From NCBI GenBank assembly GCA_963848825.1, contig CAWKFA010000016.1, positions 248,001-312,000 of the forward strand: 64,000 nt of DNA. The letters are read 5' to 3'. The notes under the pieces were generated by a model that was not told the DNA's origin, ran no database searches, and was given only the letters and a program-made list of their open reading frames with translations. The translations under genes were made by a program, and so were the position numbers. Origin of the DNA: CAVVSQ01 sp963848825 (GTDB lineage: Bacteria > Planctomycetota > Planctomycetia > Gemmatales > Gemmataceae). This document shows positions 10,221-19,427 of the stretch, piece after piece; the stretch's first letter is position 1; every line of letters begins with the position of its first letter.

Positions 10221-11204
10221 TCACTGCTGTGCCAGGACAACCTTTTCCTTGATTAAGTTCTCGATGAGTCGCACTTTACGGCCCACGGCGAGCACGTTGG
10301 GCATCTCGATGGGCTGGGCCGCCCCATTGGGACGCACGACCAGGTCGCCAGAGCCAAAGCCCAAGATCCAGTGGCGGAATAAATCGCTCCGGTATTTCTG
10401 GACCACCATGCCGGACGTGTCGTAGACGGTTTCGCCGCCGCCGATCTCCAGACGCACTCGTACCTGGCCGGGGCTGAAAATCATGTAGATCTGCCGATCG
10501 AAAAACACGAAGTTGATCAGCCACAAAATGAAGAGGACCGACGACAACAGGATATAGCCGCCCATGTTGATATGAATCGATAGTTGCCCCAGGCCGGCAA
10601 AGATGCTTTCCCACCAGCCGGCCGCCGCGAACACTGCCGCCAGCATGACAATGACAAGAAGAACGAAGAAAGACCACAAGCCGCGCATATGGACGTTGGT
10701 GATGGCAATGACCAGAAGAAGGACTAGCATAAAAATCGTGCCCACGCTCTTCTGGCTGGCGATGAAAATCGTCGGCTGGACGATGCGTTCCTGGCCGGCC
10801 GAGTCCTTGTGCGTCAGATGGTTTTTCTTATCGGCGAGGATAAGGATGTCGCGGTCCTTGAGGTCAATGTTCTGCCCATCGATCGGCGCCTTTCCCTCCG
10901 AGGCGTGCGCCGGGACGGTTCCCGCCGGCACAACTGCCATGTGTTTGTCGCTGAAGTAGGTGACTGCGGCCATGATGAAGCCGAAGAGCCAAACTGGCCA
11001 CCAATAAAATAGCGTCGAATGGTGATAAACAGTGATCTCGCCCGGCTTGTTGGTGCCACGGAAAAGTGCGGCCAGGAAAGTTGATGTTTGGGCTGGCGAC
11101 CCGGATGCAACGGCCTGAGGTGCCGGCGGCCTGGGCGCCACCGGCGCCGGAGAAGGTGGTGGCACAGATGAATAAAGAGGCTTGGCGGGCGGTTCGTTGG
11201 CCAT
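10221..11204 (-). CDS. Four-TM membrane protein, paralogue B
   Basis: An intact 327-residue relative of the protein at 9323-10179. They share HSTLFYWWPVW, a middle segment ending in RGLWS, GGYIL and a C-terminal domain (DRQIYMIFSPGQVRVRLEIG ... SDLFRHWILGFGSGDLVV ... MPNVLAVGRKVRLIE). The start at 11204 (MANEPPAKP) is preferred over the in-frame ATG at 11411, because the upstream part overlaps the next gene and is not conserved in the paralogue. The two genes are 41 bases apart and are probably cotranscribed. A heteromeric membrane complex is a reasonable inference; nothing in the sequence shows its role. Confidence 0.72.
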   Translation of the reverse strand: MANEPPAKPLYSSVPPPSPAPVAPRPPAPQAVASGSPAQTSTFLAALFRGTNKPGEITVYHHSTLFYWWPVWLFGFIMAAVTYFSDKHMAVVPAGTVPAHASEGKAPIDGQNIDLKDRDILILADKKNHLTHKDSAGQERIVQPTIFIASQKSVGTIFMLVLLLVIAITNVHMRGLWSFFVLLVIVMLAAVFAAAGWWESIFAGLGQLSIHINMGGYILLSSVLFILWLINFVFFDRQIYMIFSPGQVRVRLEIGGGETVYDTSGMVVQKYRSDLFRHWILGFGSGDLVVRPNGAAQPIEMPNVLAVGRKVRLIENLIKEKVVLAQQ

Positions 11205-11335
11205 AATTACAGCTACCTGTATGTCATCACGCTGGTCAGCTTCCTTCTTTGTATTCGTATTGGGAAGGGTGATCTTTGAAAATGGCAAAAGCGCGCGAGC
11301 GCAAACGAGCTTTCGAGGCATTCCGTGTCCAATGG

Positions 11336-11836
11336 CTACTCGGCCTTGGGCAGATTGGGTTCGGCCTCGAACGGTGCGATCTGAACAGGAACGCGGAAGG
11401 TTTGATGGCAACGGTTGCAGCTGTTAGCCAGGGTTTGCAAGCCGGCCCGCGCCCGGTCGAGGTCCTTGCGGACAGCTACCTGGGCAAGTTGTGTCGCCAG
11501 GCTGCGCAGCTCCATGGCCCGCTCGAACCAGGCTTGTTCCCCCTGTTTCTTGGGGGGACGCAACATCAAGAGGTTGGCGCCTTCCGCGATCAAAAGCGCC
11601 TGGCCACGCGCGAATGTCCAGGCCTGGTCATCCGGTAGCTTTTGGTTGAAGTGCCGTTCCAGGCCGCGAAAGTTGGCGTGCAGCAGGCCCTCCATGAGAA
11701 GCTTGGTTTCCGCAATGGGCTCGAGTTTGGGGACGATCTTGCCGGTTGGTTGGTTTTGCGACAGGCCCGGCCAGCTGAAGAGAAGCACGCCCAGAAGCGC
11801 CAGCAGCGGCCAGCGTGCCAAGGTGGACTTTGTCAT
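11336..11836 (-). CDS. Secreted cytochrome c'-like haem protein
   Basis: 166 residues: a signal peptide (LLALLGVLLFSWPGLS), a helical bundle, and a single haem site CNRCH about 23 residues from the C-terminus. This is the position expected for class II cytochromes (c'/c556). Start at 11836 with GGAG 8-9 bases upstream. It begins 16 bases after the Rieske gene, so the two form an operon of periplasmic or membrane-facing redox proteins. Partner unknown. Confidence 0.75.
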   Translation of the reverse strand: MTKSTLARWPLLALLGVLLFSWPGLSQNQPTGKIVPKLEPIAETKLLMEGLLHANFRGLERHFNQKLPDDQAWTFARGQALLIAEGANLLMLRPPKKQGEQAWFERAMELRSLATQLAQVAVRKDLDRARAGLQTLANSCNRCHQTFRVPVQIAPFEAEPNLPKAE

Positions 11837-11852
11837 AGCGATTCTCCATGGG

Positions 11853-12167
11853 TTACGCCAAATCGACTTCAATCTGAATTTCGTCGCCGATCACGCGTAC
11901 GGGATAGCAGCCAATCTTGATGCGCGGATTGTCAGCCCAGGTGCCGTCGGTGATGCGAAAACGCCAGGCATGCCAGGGACAGGTAACGATATCCTTTTCG
12001 AGGTGGCCGCCACTTAGCGACGCGCCCATGTGAGGGCAAACATCGTCGATGGCGTAATAGCTACCATCCAGAGCGAATAGCGCGATCAGCTTTTTGCCGA
12101 GGCTAATCGTCTTCCCCTCCCCCGCCGGGACTTCATTCACCTTGCACACGGCCCTGAACTCCCGCAT
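11853..12167 (-). CDS. Rieske-type [2Fe-2S] ferredoxin (NirD-like)
   Basis: A 104-residue soluble Rieske domain with ligand pairs CPHMG and CPWHAW, the C-x-H and C-x2-H pattern of non-haem oxygenase ferredoxins and NirD. A strong GGAGGAG lies 5 bases before ATG 12167. There is no signal peptide, so it is cytoplasmic, while the cotranscribed cytochrome is exported. The electron acceptor is not evident from the neighbours. Confidence 0.85.
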   Translation of the reverse strand: MREFRAVCKVNEVPAGEGKTISLGKKLIALFALDGSYYAIDDVCPHMGASLSGGHLEKDIVTCPWHAWRFRITDGTWADNPRIKIGCYPVRVIGDEIQIEVDLA

Positions 12168-12310
12168 CGCGTCTCCTCCCTTGGTGGTCAGCTTTCTATT
12201 TTACCAGGAACCAGTAATGCCGTCAGAGGTCGTAAAATAAAGGGGGCCGGGCACTTTGACTCTGGGAGCTCGCCGTTTATTTGAAGACAATAAGGAATCT
12301 GGAGACGACG

Positions 12311-12865
12311 ATGCTGGAAATCGAGATGAAATTCGCCGTCGGCGACTTTGGTCCCATTCGAAAAACACTCGGTGAGTGGCACGCCCGGCCGGAGGCGCCC
12401 ATTGACGAAGCGGACCATTATTACAATGCTCCGGATCGTGATTTTGCGCAAACGGATGAGGCCTTGCGCCTGCGGCGTATCGGCCCTGCCAACATGGTCA
12501 CGTACAAGGGACCCAAGCAAGCTGGGCCGGCCAAGACGCGCACGGAGATTGAAGTAAATCTGGAACCAGGCGACGATACGGCCGAGAAGTATTGCCGATT
12601 GCTCACGCACCTTGGCTACCGCGCCGTTGCCGTCGTGCGTAAGAAACGCACGATTTATCACTTTCAAAGAAGCGGTTTTGACCTCCAGGCATGTCTCGAC
12701 AACGTCGACCAGGTGGGCCAATTCGCGGAGGTGGAAATTGTCGCTCCCGAAGAAAAAAAGGGGGCGGCGCAGGCTTTATTGATCCAAGTGGCCAAGGAGC
12801 TCGGCCTCAATGACCACGAGAAGAGGTCCTACCTGGAAATGTTCTTGCTGACGCGCACACCATAG
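12311..12865 (+). CDS. CYTH-domain protein (CyaB/ThTPase type)
   Basis: 184 residues, starting MLEIEMKF, the ExExK signature of the CYTH superfamily, with RLRRIG, TYKGPK and RTEIEV strands of the triphosphate tunnel. GGAG precedes the ATG at 12311, which places the signature at the extreme N-terminus as usual. Members hydrolyse inorganic or thiamine triphosphate or act as class IV adenylate cyclases; the sequence does not decide between these. It lies 10 bases upstream of panC. Confidence 0.82.
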   Translation: MLEIEMKFAVGDFGPIRKTLGEWHARPEAPIDEADHYYNAPDRDFAQTDEALRLRRIGPANMVTYKGPKQAGPAKTRTEIEVNLEPGDDTAEKYCRLLTHLGYRAVAVVRKKRTIYHFQRSGFDLQACLDNVDQVGQFAEVEIVAPEEKKGAAQALLIQVAKELGLNDHEKRSYLEMFLLTRTP

Positions 12866-12874
12866 GAGTTGCTG

Positions 12875-13723
12875 TTGAAACCCGCCGTCGTCCATACCGT
12901 CGCTCAGGCCCGCCATGCCATCTTGCAGGCTCGCGCACAGAATTTAACCGTTGGACTGGTCCCAACGATGGGTGCGTTACACGCCGGCCATGCCAGCCTG
13001 ATCCAAACGGCTCAAGCTGAAACCGGTTTCGTCGTGGTTTCCATCTTTGTCAATCCCACGCAATTTGGCCCCAGGGAAGATTTGTCCCGCTACCCGCGTC
13101 CCCTGGAGCATGATCTGGAAATGTGCGCGGCCGAAGGCGTGGCGCTTGTCTTTCACCCCGAACCGGCGGAGATGTACTCTGCCAATTATCAGACCTATGT
13201 GGAAGTTCATGAACTTCAGGATTCCCTGTGCGGAGCGAGCCGGCCAGGGCACTTTCGGGGCGTTGCCACCGTGGTCCTCAAACTCTTCAACATCGTGCAA
13301 CCCGACGTGGCCTACTTTGGCCAAAAGGACGCGCAGCAAAGCTGCCTGATACGGCGCCTGGTCCGAGATTTGAACGTACCGGTGGCGATCAGAGTTTGTC
13401 CGACCCTGCGTGAAGCGGATGGGCTGGCACTGAGTTCACGGAACGTCTACCTCAGTGCGGAGGAACGCAAACATGCTACCGTCCTTTACGAGTGCCTGCG
13501 GGAGATTCAGCGGCGAGTAGCCAGCGGCGAAAGGAGTCGCGCGGCGCTTCTGCAACCGGCACAAGCCCGGATCGCGGGCACTCCAGGCGTCCGCCTGGAT
13601 TACCTTGATATCGTGAACCCGGAAACTTTGGCGCCACTGGACACCGTTGCGGGCAATGCCCTGATCGCCGTGGCGGCGTACGTCGGCACGACTCGATTGA
13701 TCGACAACCTAATGTTGTCCTGA
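12875..13723 (+). CDS. panC: Pantothenate synthetase
   Basis: Catalyses ATP-dependent condensation of pantoate with beta-alanine in coenzyme A synthesis. The signatures are present: PTMGALHAGHASLI (HIGH-like), VNPTQFGPREDLSRYPR, YFGQKDAQQ and ALSSRN. The length of about 282 residues is normal. No ATG fits. AGGAG at 12863 points to TTG at 12875 (or TTG 12869) as the start, a rare start codon. The frame is intact throughout. Confidence 0.93.
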   Translation: MKPAVVHTVAQARHAILQARAQNLTVGLVPTMGALHAGHASLIQTAQAETGFVVVSIFVNPTQFGPREDLSRYPRPLEHDLEMCAAEGVALVFHPEPAEMYSANYQTYVEVHELQDSLCGASRPGHFRGVATVVLKLFNIVQPDVAYFGQKDAQQSCLIRRLVRDLNVPVAIRVCPTLREADGLALSSRNVYLSAEERKHATVLYECLREIQRRVASGERSRAALLQPAQARIAGTPGVRLDYLDIVNPETLAPLDTVAGNALIAVAAYVGTTRLIDNLMLS

Positions 13724-13852
13724 ATCTTTTCCAAAATAGCGTGGCCACGCACCACGTTTTCGTGTTGGTTTGCCGCCCCTTGCCGGGTTTCGCGGAAATC
13801 TTGACAATTAGGGATGGAGAAAGGGTGGCGACCACAATCGCCGAGGGCCCGG

Positions 13853-14317
13853 ATGGACATCGCGCGGAACTTAAAGATCGAAAGTGTTTTGAGGCTTCAT
13901 CCTACGCCGCCCTGGCAGGTGGCGCCGACTCAAAGCGTGGCGGAAGCTGTTGCGCTCATGCGTGAAAAAGGGGTCGGCTGTGTTTTGATCTGTGTCGAGC
14001 GCAAAGTCGTCGGCATCTTTACCGAACGAGACCTTTTGCGACGCGTGATGGCGCAAAATCGACCGCTTTCGGCCCCGGTGGGGGACTCCATGACCAACCA
14101 ACCCGTGACCGTCCACCCCAAGGACCCTATTGCTACCGCTATTCGCCGCATGGAGGAAGGTGGCTATCGGCATTTGCCCGTTGTTGTGGATGATAAGCCC
14201 GTGGGCATCTTGTCCGTCAAGCGTATCGTCCATTATCTTGTCGAGCATTTTCCCGCCACGGTTTATAACTTGCCGCCTGACGCCCAGTCTTTCTTGCCTC
14301 GCCGTGAGGGAGCGTGA
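13853..14317 (+). CDS. CBS-domain pair protein
   Basis: Two CBS motifs: the first has GVGCVLICVERKVVGIFTER, the second GGYRHLPVVVDDKPVGILS. Such Bateman modules bind adenine nucleotides and regulate partner enzymes. The start is either 13814 or MDIARN at 13853, and the domain is complete from the latter. It ends 7 bases before the oxidoreductase alpha gene. A second CBS protein lies just after the beta gene, so a role in controlling that enzyme is a reasonable inference. Confidence 0.8.
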   Translation: MDIARNLKIESVLRLHPTPPWQVAPTQSVAEAVALMREKGVGCVLICVERKVVGIFTERDLLRRVMAQNRPLSAPVGDSMTNQPVTVHPKDPIATAIRRMEEGGYRHLPVVVDDKPVGILSVKRIVHYLVEHFPATVYNLPPDAQSFLPRREGA

Positions 14318-14324
14318 GGCTTAA

Positions 14325-16200
14325 ATGGCCCCCGCGAAAAAACCGCCCGTCCGACACGTCCCCATCCAGGAACGGGAGGCGTTCGTTATTCGTTTCGCGG
14401 GCGACTCGGGCGACGGGATGCAACTGGCCGGCGCTCAATTCACGACGGCCGCCGCGGTCACCGGCAATGTTGTCAACACCATGCCGGATTTTCCCGCGGA
14501 AATCCGCGCTCCCGCGGGCACCTTGGCCGGTGTGTCCGGCTTGCAAGTTCATTTCAGTAGTCACGCGATTCACACGCCGGGCGATCATCCCGACGCCCTG
14601 GTCGCCATGAACCCCGCCGCACTGCGCACCAACCTCCCCGACCTGGTCAAGGGTGGCATTCTTATCGTGAACGCCGACGCCTTCGCGCCGGCCGACCTGC
14701 ATAATGCCGGTTATGGAAGTAATCCGCTGGAGGACGGTTCGCTAGGCGATTACCGCCTGTTTGCGCTGCCCATCAACCAACTCAATCGCGAGTCCGTCGC
14801 CCAAATCAAGCTCAGCCCGCGTGAGGCGGATCGCTGCCGGAATTATTTCGCGCTGGGCCTCGTCTGCTGGTTATTCGGCAAGCCGCTCGAACCCACGCTC
14901 AAGTGGATTCAGAACAAGCTCAGCAAAAATCAGGCAGTGTTGGAAGCCAACAGCCGTACCCTGCGCGCCGGTTATTATCATGGCGAATCGACGGACCTTT
15001 TTACGGTCCGGTATCACATTGCCGGCGCGAACCTTCCCAAGGGGCTCTATCGGAAGCTAACCGGCAATGAAGGCCTCGTGCTCGGCCTCATCGCCGCCAC
15101 GCAAAAGGCGAACCTGGCAATGGTGTTCGCCGGCACTCCCGGTGCGCCAGCCAGCGAACTTTTACATCGATTGGCCGACCTCAAAGAGCATCAGGTGATT
15201 TCCGTCCAGGCGGAAGATGATATCGCCGCAGTGACCATGGCCCTTGGCGCCTCGTTCGGCGGCGCCCTCGGCGTTACTGCGGCGAGCGGCCCGGGCATGT
15301 CGCTGTCATCGGAAGGCCTGGGTCTGGCGGTCATGGCCGAGTTGCCCTGTGTGTGTATCAATGTTCAGCGCGGCGGGCCAAGTACCGGTCTACCCACCAA
15401 GACGGAACAGTCCGACCTTTTTCAAGCGCTCTTCGGCCGCCACGGAGAATGTCCACTCGCCGTTCTCGCACCTACCTCGCCGGGCGATTGTTTCACGATG
15501 GCCTATGAAGCCGTGCGGCTGGCGGTGCATTTCATGACACCGGTCGTGCTTCTGACGGACATAACCGCATTCCAGGGCAGCGAACCCTGGCAGGTCCCGG
15601 CCAGCGCTGACCTGGCAAACATTGAAGCGCAGCGCCCGGCCCCCCGTGCCAGTGGCGATGCAGAACGTCCGTTCCTACCCTACGCTGCGCAACGACAAGC
15701 AAGTACGCCGCTGGGCGCTTCCGGGAACTCCGGGAATGGAGCATCGCATCGGCGGCCTGGAAAAAGAGGACGGAACGGGGGACGTCAATTACGACCCATT
15801 TAATCACGAATTGCTGGTAAGGGTCCGAGCTACCAAGATTGCCAATATCGCGGACGCCGTTCCTCCCCTTGAAGTACACGGGCCGGACGAAGGCGATGTC
15901 CTGGTCCTGGGCTGGGGCAGCACGCTCGGGCCCATCATGGCCGCCGTTAACCGCGTGCGTGCTCGCGGCGGACGTGTGGCCAGTGCCCAGCTCCGCTACC
16001 TCAATCCGTTGCCCAATAATCTGGGGTCGATAATCTCACGTTATCAAAGGATTTTGGTACCCGAGCTAAATAGCGGCCAACTGGTGTGGTTGTTGCGTGC
16101 CCGGTTCCTTATCGATGCCGTGGCATATAATAAAACGCAGGGAATGCCCTTCTCGATCCAGGAGATCGAAACGAAGATCGAGTCGCTCATGGGTCAATAA
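14325..16200 (+). CDS. korA: 2-oxoacid:ferredoxin oxidoreductase alpha subunit (gamma-alpha fusion), frameshifted
   Basis: The N-terminal 190 residues are a gamma domain (FAGDSGDGMQLAG, DFPAEIRAPAGT). The pyruvate-ferredoxin-type alpha region follows (AEDDIAAVTMALGASFGGA, TAASGPGMSLSSEGLGL, GGPSTGLPTKTEQSDL), then a C-terminal domain II. This oxidatively decarboxylates a 2-oxoacid, probably 2-oxoglutarate, to its acyl-CoA and reduces ferredoxin. A six-C run at about 15645 carries an extra or missing base; correcting it joins RPAP to VPVAMQNVRSYPTLRN and gives about 624 residues, normal for the fused type. The kor assignment over por/vor rests on general resemblance only. Confidence 0.85.
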
Positions 16201-16231
16201 AGGGGTCAGCCCTGACTCCGAGACCCTTTTA
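16198..16231. repeat. Small hairpin with GGGGTCAG core
   Basis: An imperfect hairpin (AAAGGGGTC ... GACCCTTTT) with an inner GTCAG/CTGAC repeat, placed directly on the TAA of korA in the 53-base korA-korB gap. It resembles the core of the long inverted repeat at 22367-22473 (AAAAAGGGGTCAGACCCC). It could be a degenerate copy of that element or a processing or attenuation hairpin. Confidence 0.45.
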
Positions 16232-16253
16232 CTTCAGGACCAATGGGCTCTTC

Positions 16254-17276
16254 ATGTCATCGGCCGCCTCACTTTCGGTGCTGAGCGCAGAGGAACTGAC
16301 GACCAGGCAAGAAGTGCGTTGGTGTCCGGGCTGCGGCGACTTTTCCATTCTGGCCCAGTTAAAGCAAGTTCTCGCCGGCCTGGGTATGCCGCGCGAAAAT
16401 ATGGTGTTCGTTTCCGGTATCGGGTGCGCGGGACGCCTCCCCTACTATCTAAACACATACGGCTTTCAGGGCATCCAGGGCCGTGCGCCCGCCTTGGCCA
16501 CCGGCCTTAAAATTGCCAATCCCGCCTTGCAAGTCTGGGTTGTGACCGGCGACGGGGACGCACTCTCCGCGGGCACCAACCACCTGGTGCACGCGCTGCG
16601 CCGCAACGTCGATGTCAAAATTCTTCTTTTCAACAATGAAGTCTTTGGCCTGTCCCGCGGCCAATATTCGCCGACCTCACGAGTGGGAACGCGCACGAAA
16701 TCAAGCCCCGAAGGCTCCTTCGACAATCCCCTGCGGCCCTTGTCTTTGGCACTGGCAGCCGAGGCGACCTTCGTTGCGCACACGATCGACGTCAGTGTCA
16801 ATCACTTAACCGAGGTTTTGCGCCGGGCTGCGCAGCACCGCGGCTCGGCCTTCGTCGAAATCTATCAAAACTGCAAAGTCTTCAATGACGGTGTCTTCGA
16901 TTACGCCACCGACCAAAGTGTCAAAGCGGAACATACCCTCTACCTTGAACATGGCCGGCCGCTGCTCTTCGGCAAGGATCGCAACCGCGGCATCCGTTTG
17001 AATGGCTTGACCCCCGAGGCAGTCACACTCGGCAACGGCATCACCATGGATGACCTTTTGATCCACGACGAACGCGCCGACGAGCTCACGCTCTCTTTTT
17101 TACTTTCACGGCTCATCTTTCCCGATTTCCCCGAATGTCTCGGCGTCCTCCGCGCCGTCGACAAACCGACGTTCGATTCCCTTTTGCATCAGCAAATCAG
17201 CGAGGCACGTGCCGCCAAAGGGCCAGGAAAACTCGACCAACTTCTGGCGGGTGACGAAACCTGGGCCGTGGCATAA
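16254..17276 (+). CDS. korB: 2-oxoacid:ferredoxin oxidoreductase beta subunit
   Basis: A 340-residue thiamine diphosphate subunit. It has CPGCGDF and further cysteine VSGIGCAG for the 4Fe-4S cluster, the TPP motif GDGDALSAGTNHL and the metal-site run LLFNNEVFGLSRGQ. It works with the korA product 54 bases upstream, separated by a hairpin. The frame is intact. It is the partner of a fused alpha-gamma chain, so the complex is likely (alpha-gamma)2 beta2. Confidence 0.9.
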   Translation: MSSAASLSVLSAEELTTRQEVRWCPGCGDFSILAQLKQVLAGLGMPRENMVFVSGIGCAGRLPYYLNTYGFQGIQGRAPALATGLKIANPALQVWVVTGDGDALSAGTNHLVHALRRNVDVKILLFNNEVFGLSRGQYSPTSRVGTRTKSSPEGSFDNPLRPLSLALAAEATFVAHTIDVSVNHLTEVLRRAAQHRGSAFVEIYQNCKVFNDGVFDYATDQSVKAEHTLYLEHGRPLLFGKDRNRGIRLNGLTPEAVTLGNGITMDDLLIHDERADELTLSFLLSRLIFPDFPECLGVLRAVDKPTFDSLLHQQISEARAAKGPGKLDQLLAGDETWAVA

Positions 17277-17359
17277 AAAAGTGATACGCGTAACGAACAA
17301 CGAAAGCGCCGACTGGTGGCGCGGCGTGTTCCCTTGGTGATTTTTTTGGGCAGCCTTGC

Positions 17360-17882
17360 ATGATTTGTCCAACCTGCGGCTGGGACAACCTACCCGGCAA
17401 TGAATACTGCTCTAACTGCCGCCAGGATCTGAGTTTGCTCGACCGGCCTTGCGCCGGCAGCCGGGTCGAACGCAGCTTGATGGAGGACCAGGTCGGCGCA
17501 CTCGTCATGCAGCCTCCGCAAACGGTCCTCGCCAATACTACGGTGCATCAGGCTATCGCCACGATGCTGGAGCGTAACGTCGGGCGCCTTGTTGGTCGTC
17601 GACGACGCCGGCAAATTATTGGGGATTTTCAGCGAACGCGATCTGCTCAAAAAGATCGCCGGCATTCACGTGCTCTATGCCGACATGCCCGTGCGCAGCT
17701 TCATGACCTATAAGCCCGTCACGCTCGCCTGCACCGATACCCTCGCGGTCGCCTTGCACAAAATGGATGGCGGCGGCTACCGCCACGTCCCCGTTGTCGA
17801 TCGTGGCAAACCGATTGGGGTCGTCTCGGTGCGCGACATGCTGAAGCACATTACGCGTTTGTGCCGAGAGTCACTTCAATAG
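17360..17882 (+). CDS. Zinc-ribbon plus CBS-pair regulator, frameshifted
   Basis: The N-terminus is a zinc ribbon (CPTCG ... CSNC), followed by a pair of CBS domains (VLANTTVHQAIATML; GIFSERDLLKKI; GGGYRHVPVVDRGKPIG). An extra G in the GGG at about 17587 breaks the frame; removing it gives NVGALLVVDDAGKLLG and about 173 residues. Together with the CBS protein at 13853 it brackets korAB, which suggests energy-charge sensing of the oxidoreductase. That link is inferred from position only. Confidence 0.75.
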
Positions 17883-17897
17883 GGCTTGGGCCCAGGA

Positions 17898-19351
17898 TCA
17901 AGCAATCAGGTCTCTGACGACGTGCCCATGCACATCGGTAAGGCGAAAATCGCGACCGGCGTAGCGATAGGTAAAGCGTTCGTGATCGAAGCCGAGCAGA
18001 TGCAAAAGGGTCGCGTGCAGGTCATGGACGTGAACGCGTTCTTCGACGGCCTGGAAACCGAAGTCGTCGGTGGCACCGTAGACCTGCCCGCCCTTGACGC
18101 CGCCACCCGCGAGCCACATCGAAAAGCCCCAGTGATTATGGTCGCGGCCGTTGATCCGGCCGGCATTCGAGCCTGGCGTCGGCAGTTCCACGGTCGGCGT
18201 GCGGCCGAATTCGCCGCCCCAAATCACCAGCGTGCTGTCCAGCATGCCGCGCTGCTTGAGGTCCTTGAGCAAGGCGCCGATCGCCCGGTCACATTGTCCC
18301 GCCAGACGACGATGGTTGACTTCAAGATCGTCGTGGTTGTCCCAGGGTTGGCCCGGCCCGTGCCAGAACTGCAAGAATCGAACGCCTTTTTCGAGCAAAC
18401 GCCGGGCGATGAGGAGCTGCCGTGCCTGCACGCCTGGACCATACATATCGCGAATGTGTTGCGGTTCGCGGCTGACATCGAAGGCATCCTCGGCGTCCCG
18501 CTGCATTCCATACGCGAGCTCAAAGGACTGAATGCGTGCTTCCAGTTGGGGGTCCGCGCCGACGCTGGTCAAGGTGGCTTTGATTGAGCCGCTGCAACAG
18601 GTCAAGTTGCTGCCGCTGCTGGCTGGGCGCGACCGAGCGATTGCGAATGTTCTCGATGAGCCTCTCGAGGTCGGAGTGTTGCGTATCGATATAGGTTCCC
18701 TGAAAGGCCCCGGGCAAGAAAGCAGCTTGCCAGTTCTGCGTCTCCTGGATCGGGTAGCCGCCCGGGCACATGGCGATAAAGCCGGGTAAGTTTTGATTTT
18801 CGCTACCCAGCCCGTAGGTAACCCATGAGCCGAAGCTTGGACGAATGAGGCGCGCGTCACCGCAATTCATGAGCATCAGGGACGGCTCATGGTTGGGCAC
18901 GTCCGCATGCATCGAGCGAATTACGGCGATGTCATCGATGCAGGAGGCGACATGAGGGAATAACTCGCTGACTTCGATGCCGCTTTGGCCATAGCGCTGA
19001 AAGCGAAAAGGGGAGGGAAAGGCCGCGCCCGTGCGCCGCTCGGTGCGCAGGTTCTCCCGCGGTAGCGGCTGTCCGGCAAAAAGTCGCCAGGGCTGGCTTG
19101 GGATCGAAGGTATCGACGTGCGAAGGCCCGCCATTCATGAATAAATGAATGACGCGTTTGGCCTTTACGGGAAAATGCGGCTGTCGCGGCGCCAGCGGCG
19201 ATAAATTGAGCGGCGCCGCTTCGAGTAACTGTTGTTCCGCTAGCAGTTGGGTCAGGCCCACGGCCGCAAATCCCATTCCCGAGCGCATTAACATGGCGCG
19301 GCGCGATATGGGCAATGCTGAATAGTGTTGCTTCGATGGTAAATTCGGCAT
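17898..19351 (-). CDS. DUF1501 exported protein 1, frameshifted
   Basis: A sulfatase-like fold DUF1501 protein with a Tat-type start (SRRAMLMRSGMGFAAVGL), VKAKRVIHLFMNGGPSHVDT, and the C-terminal VIWGGEFGRTP, GRDHNHWGF, WLAGGGVKGG and FRLTDVHGHVV motifs. Two frame changes are needed: an extra T in a T5 run at about 19082, and one at about 18560. It is the downstream partner of the DUF1549/DUF1553 gene (77-base gap), the standard planctomycete pairing. Such pairs are thought to act on complex polysaccharides, but no reaction is proven. Confidence 0.85.
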
Positions 19352-19427
19352 GGTAGCCTCTTGGGCCGGCTGGCGGTTCCGAATCAAGCCGGCCATGTGT
19401 TAAACCGAACGGGGAAGGCCCGCGCGG

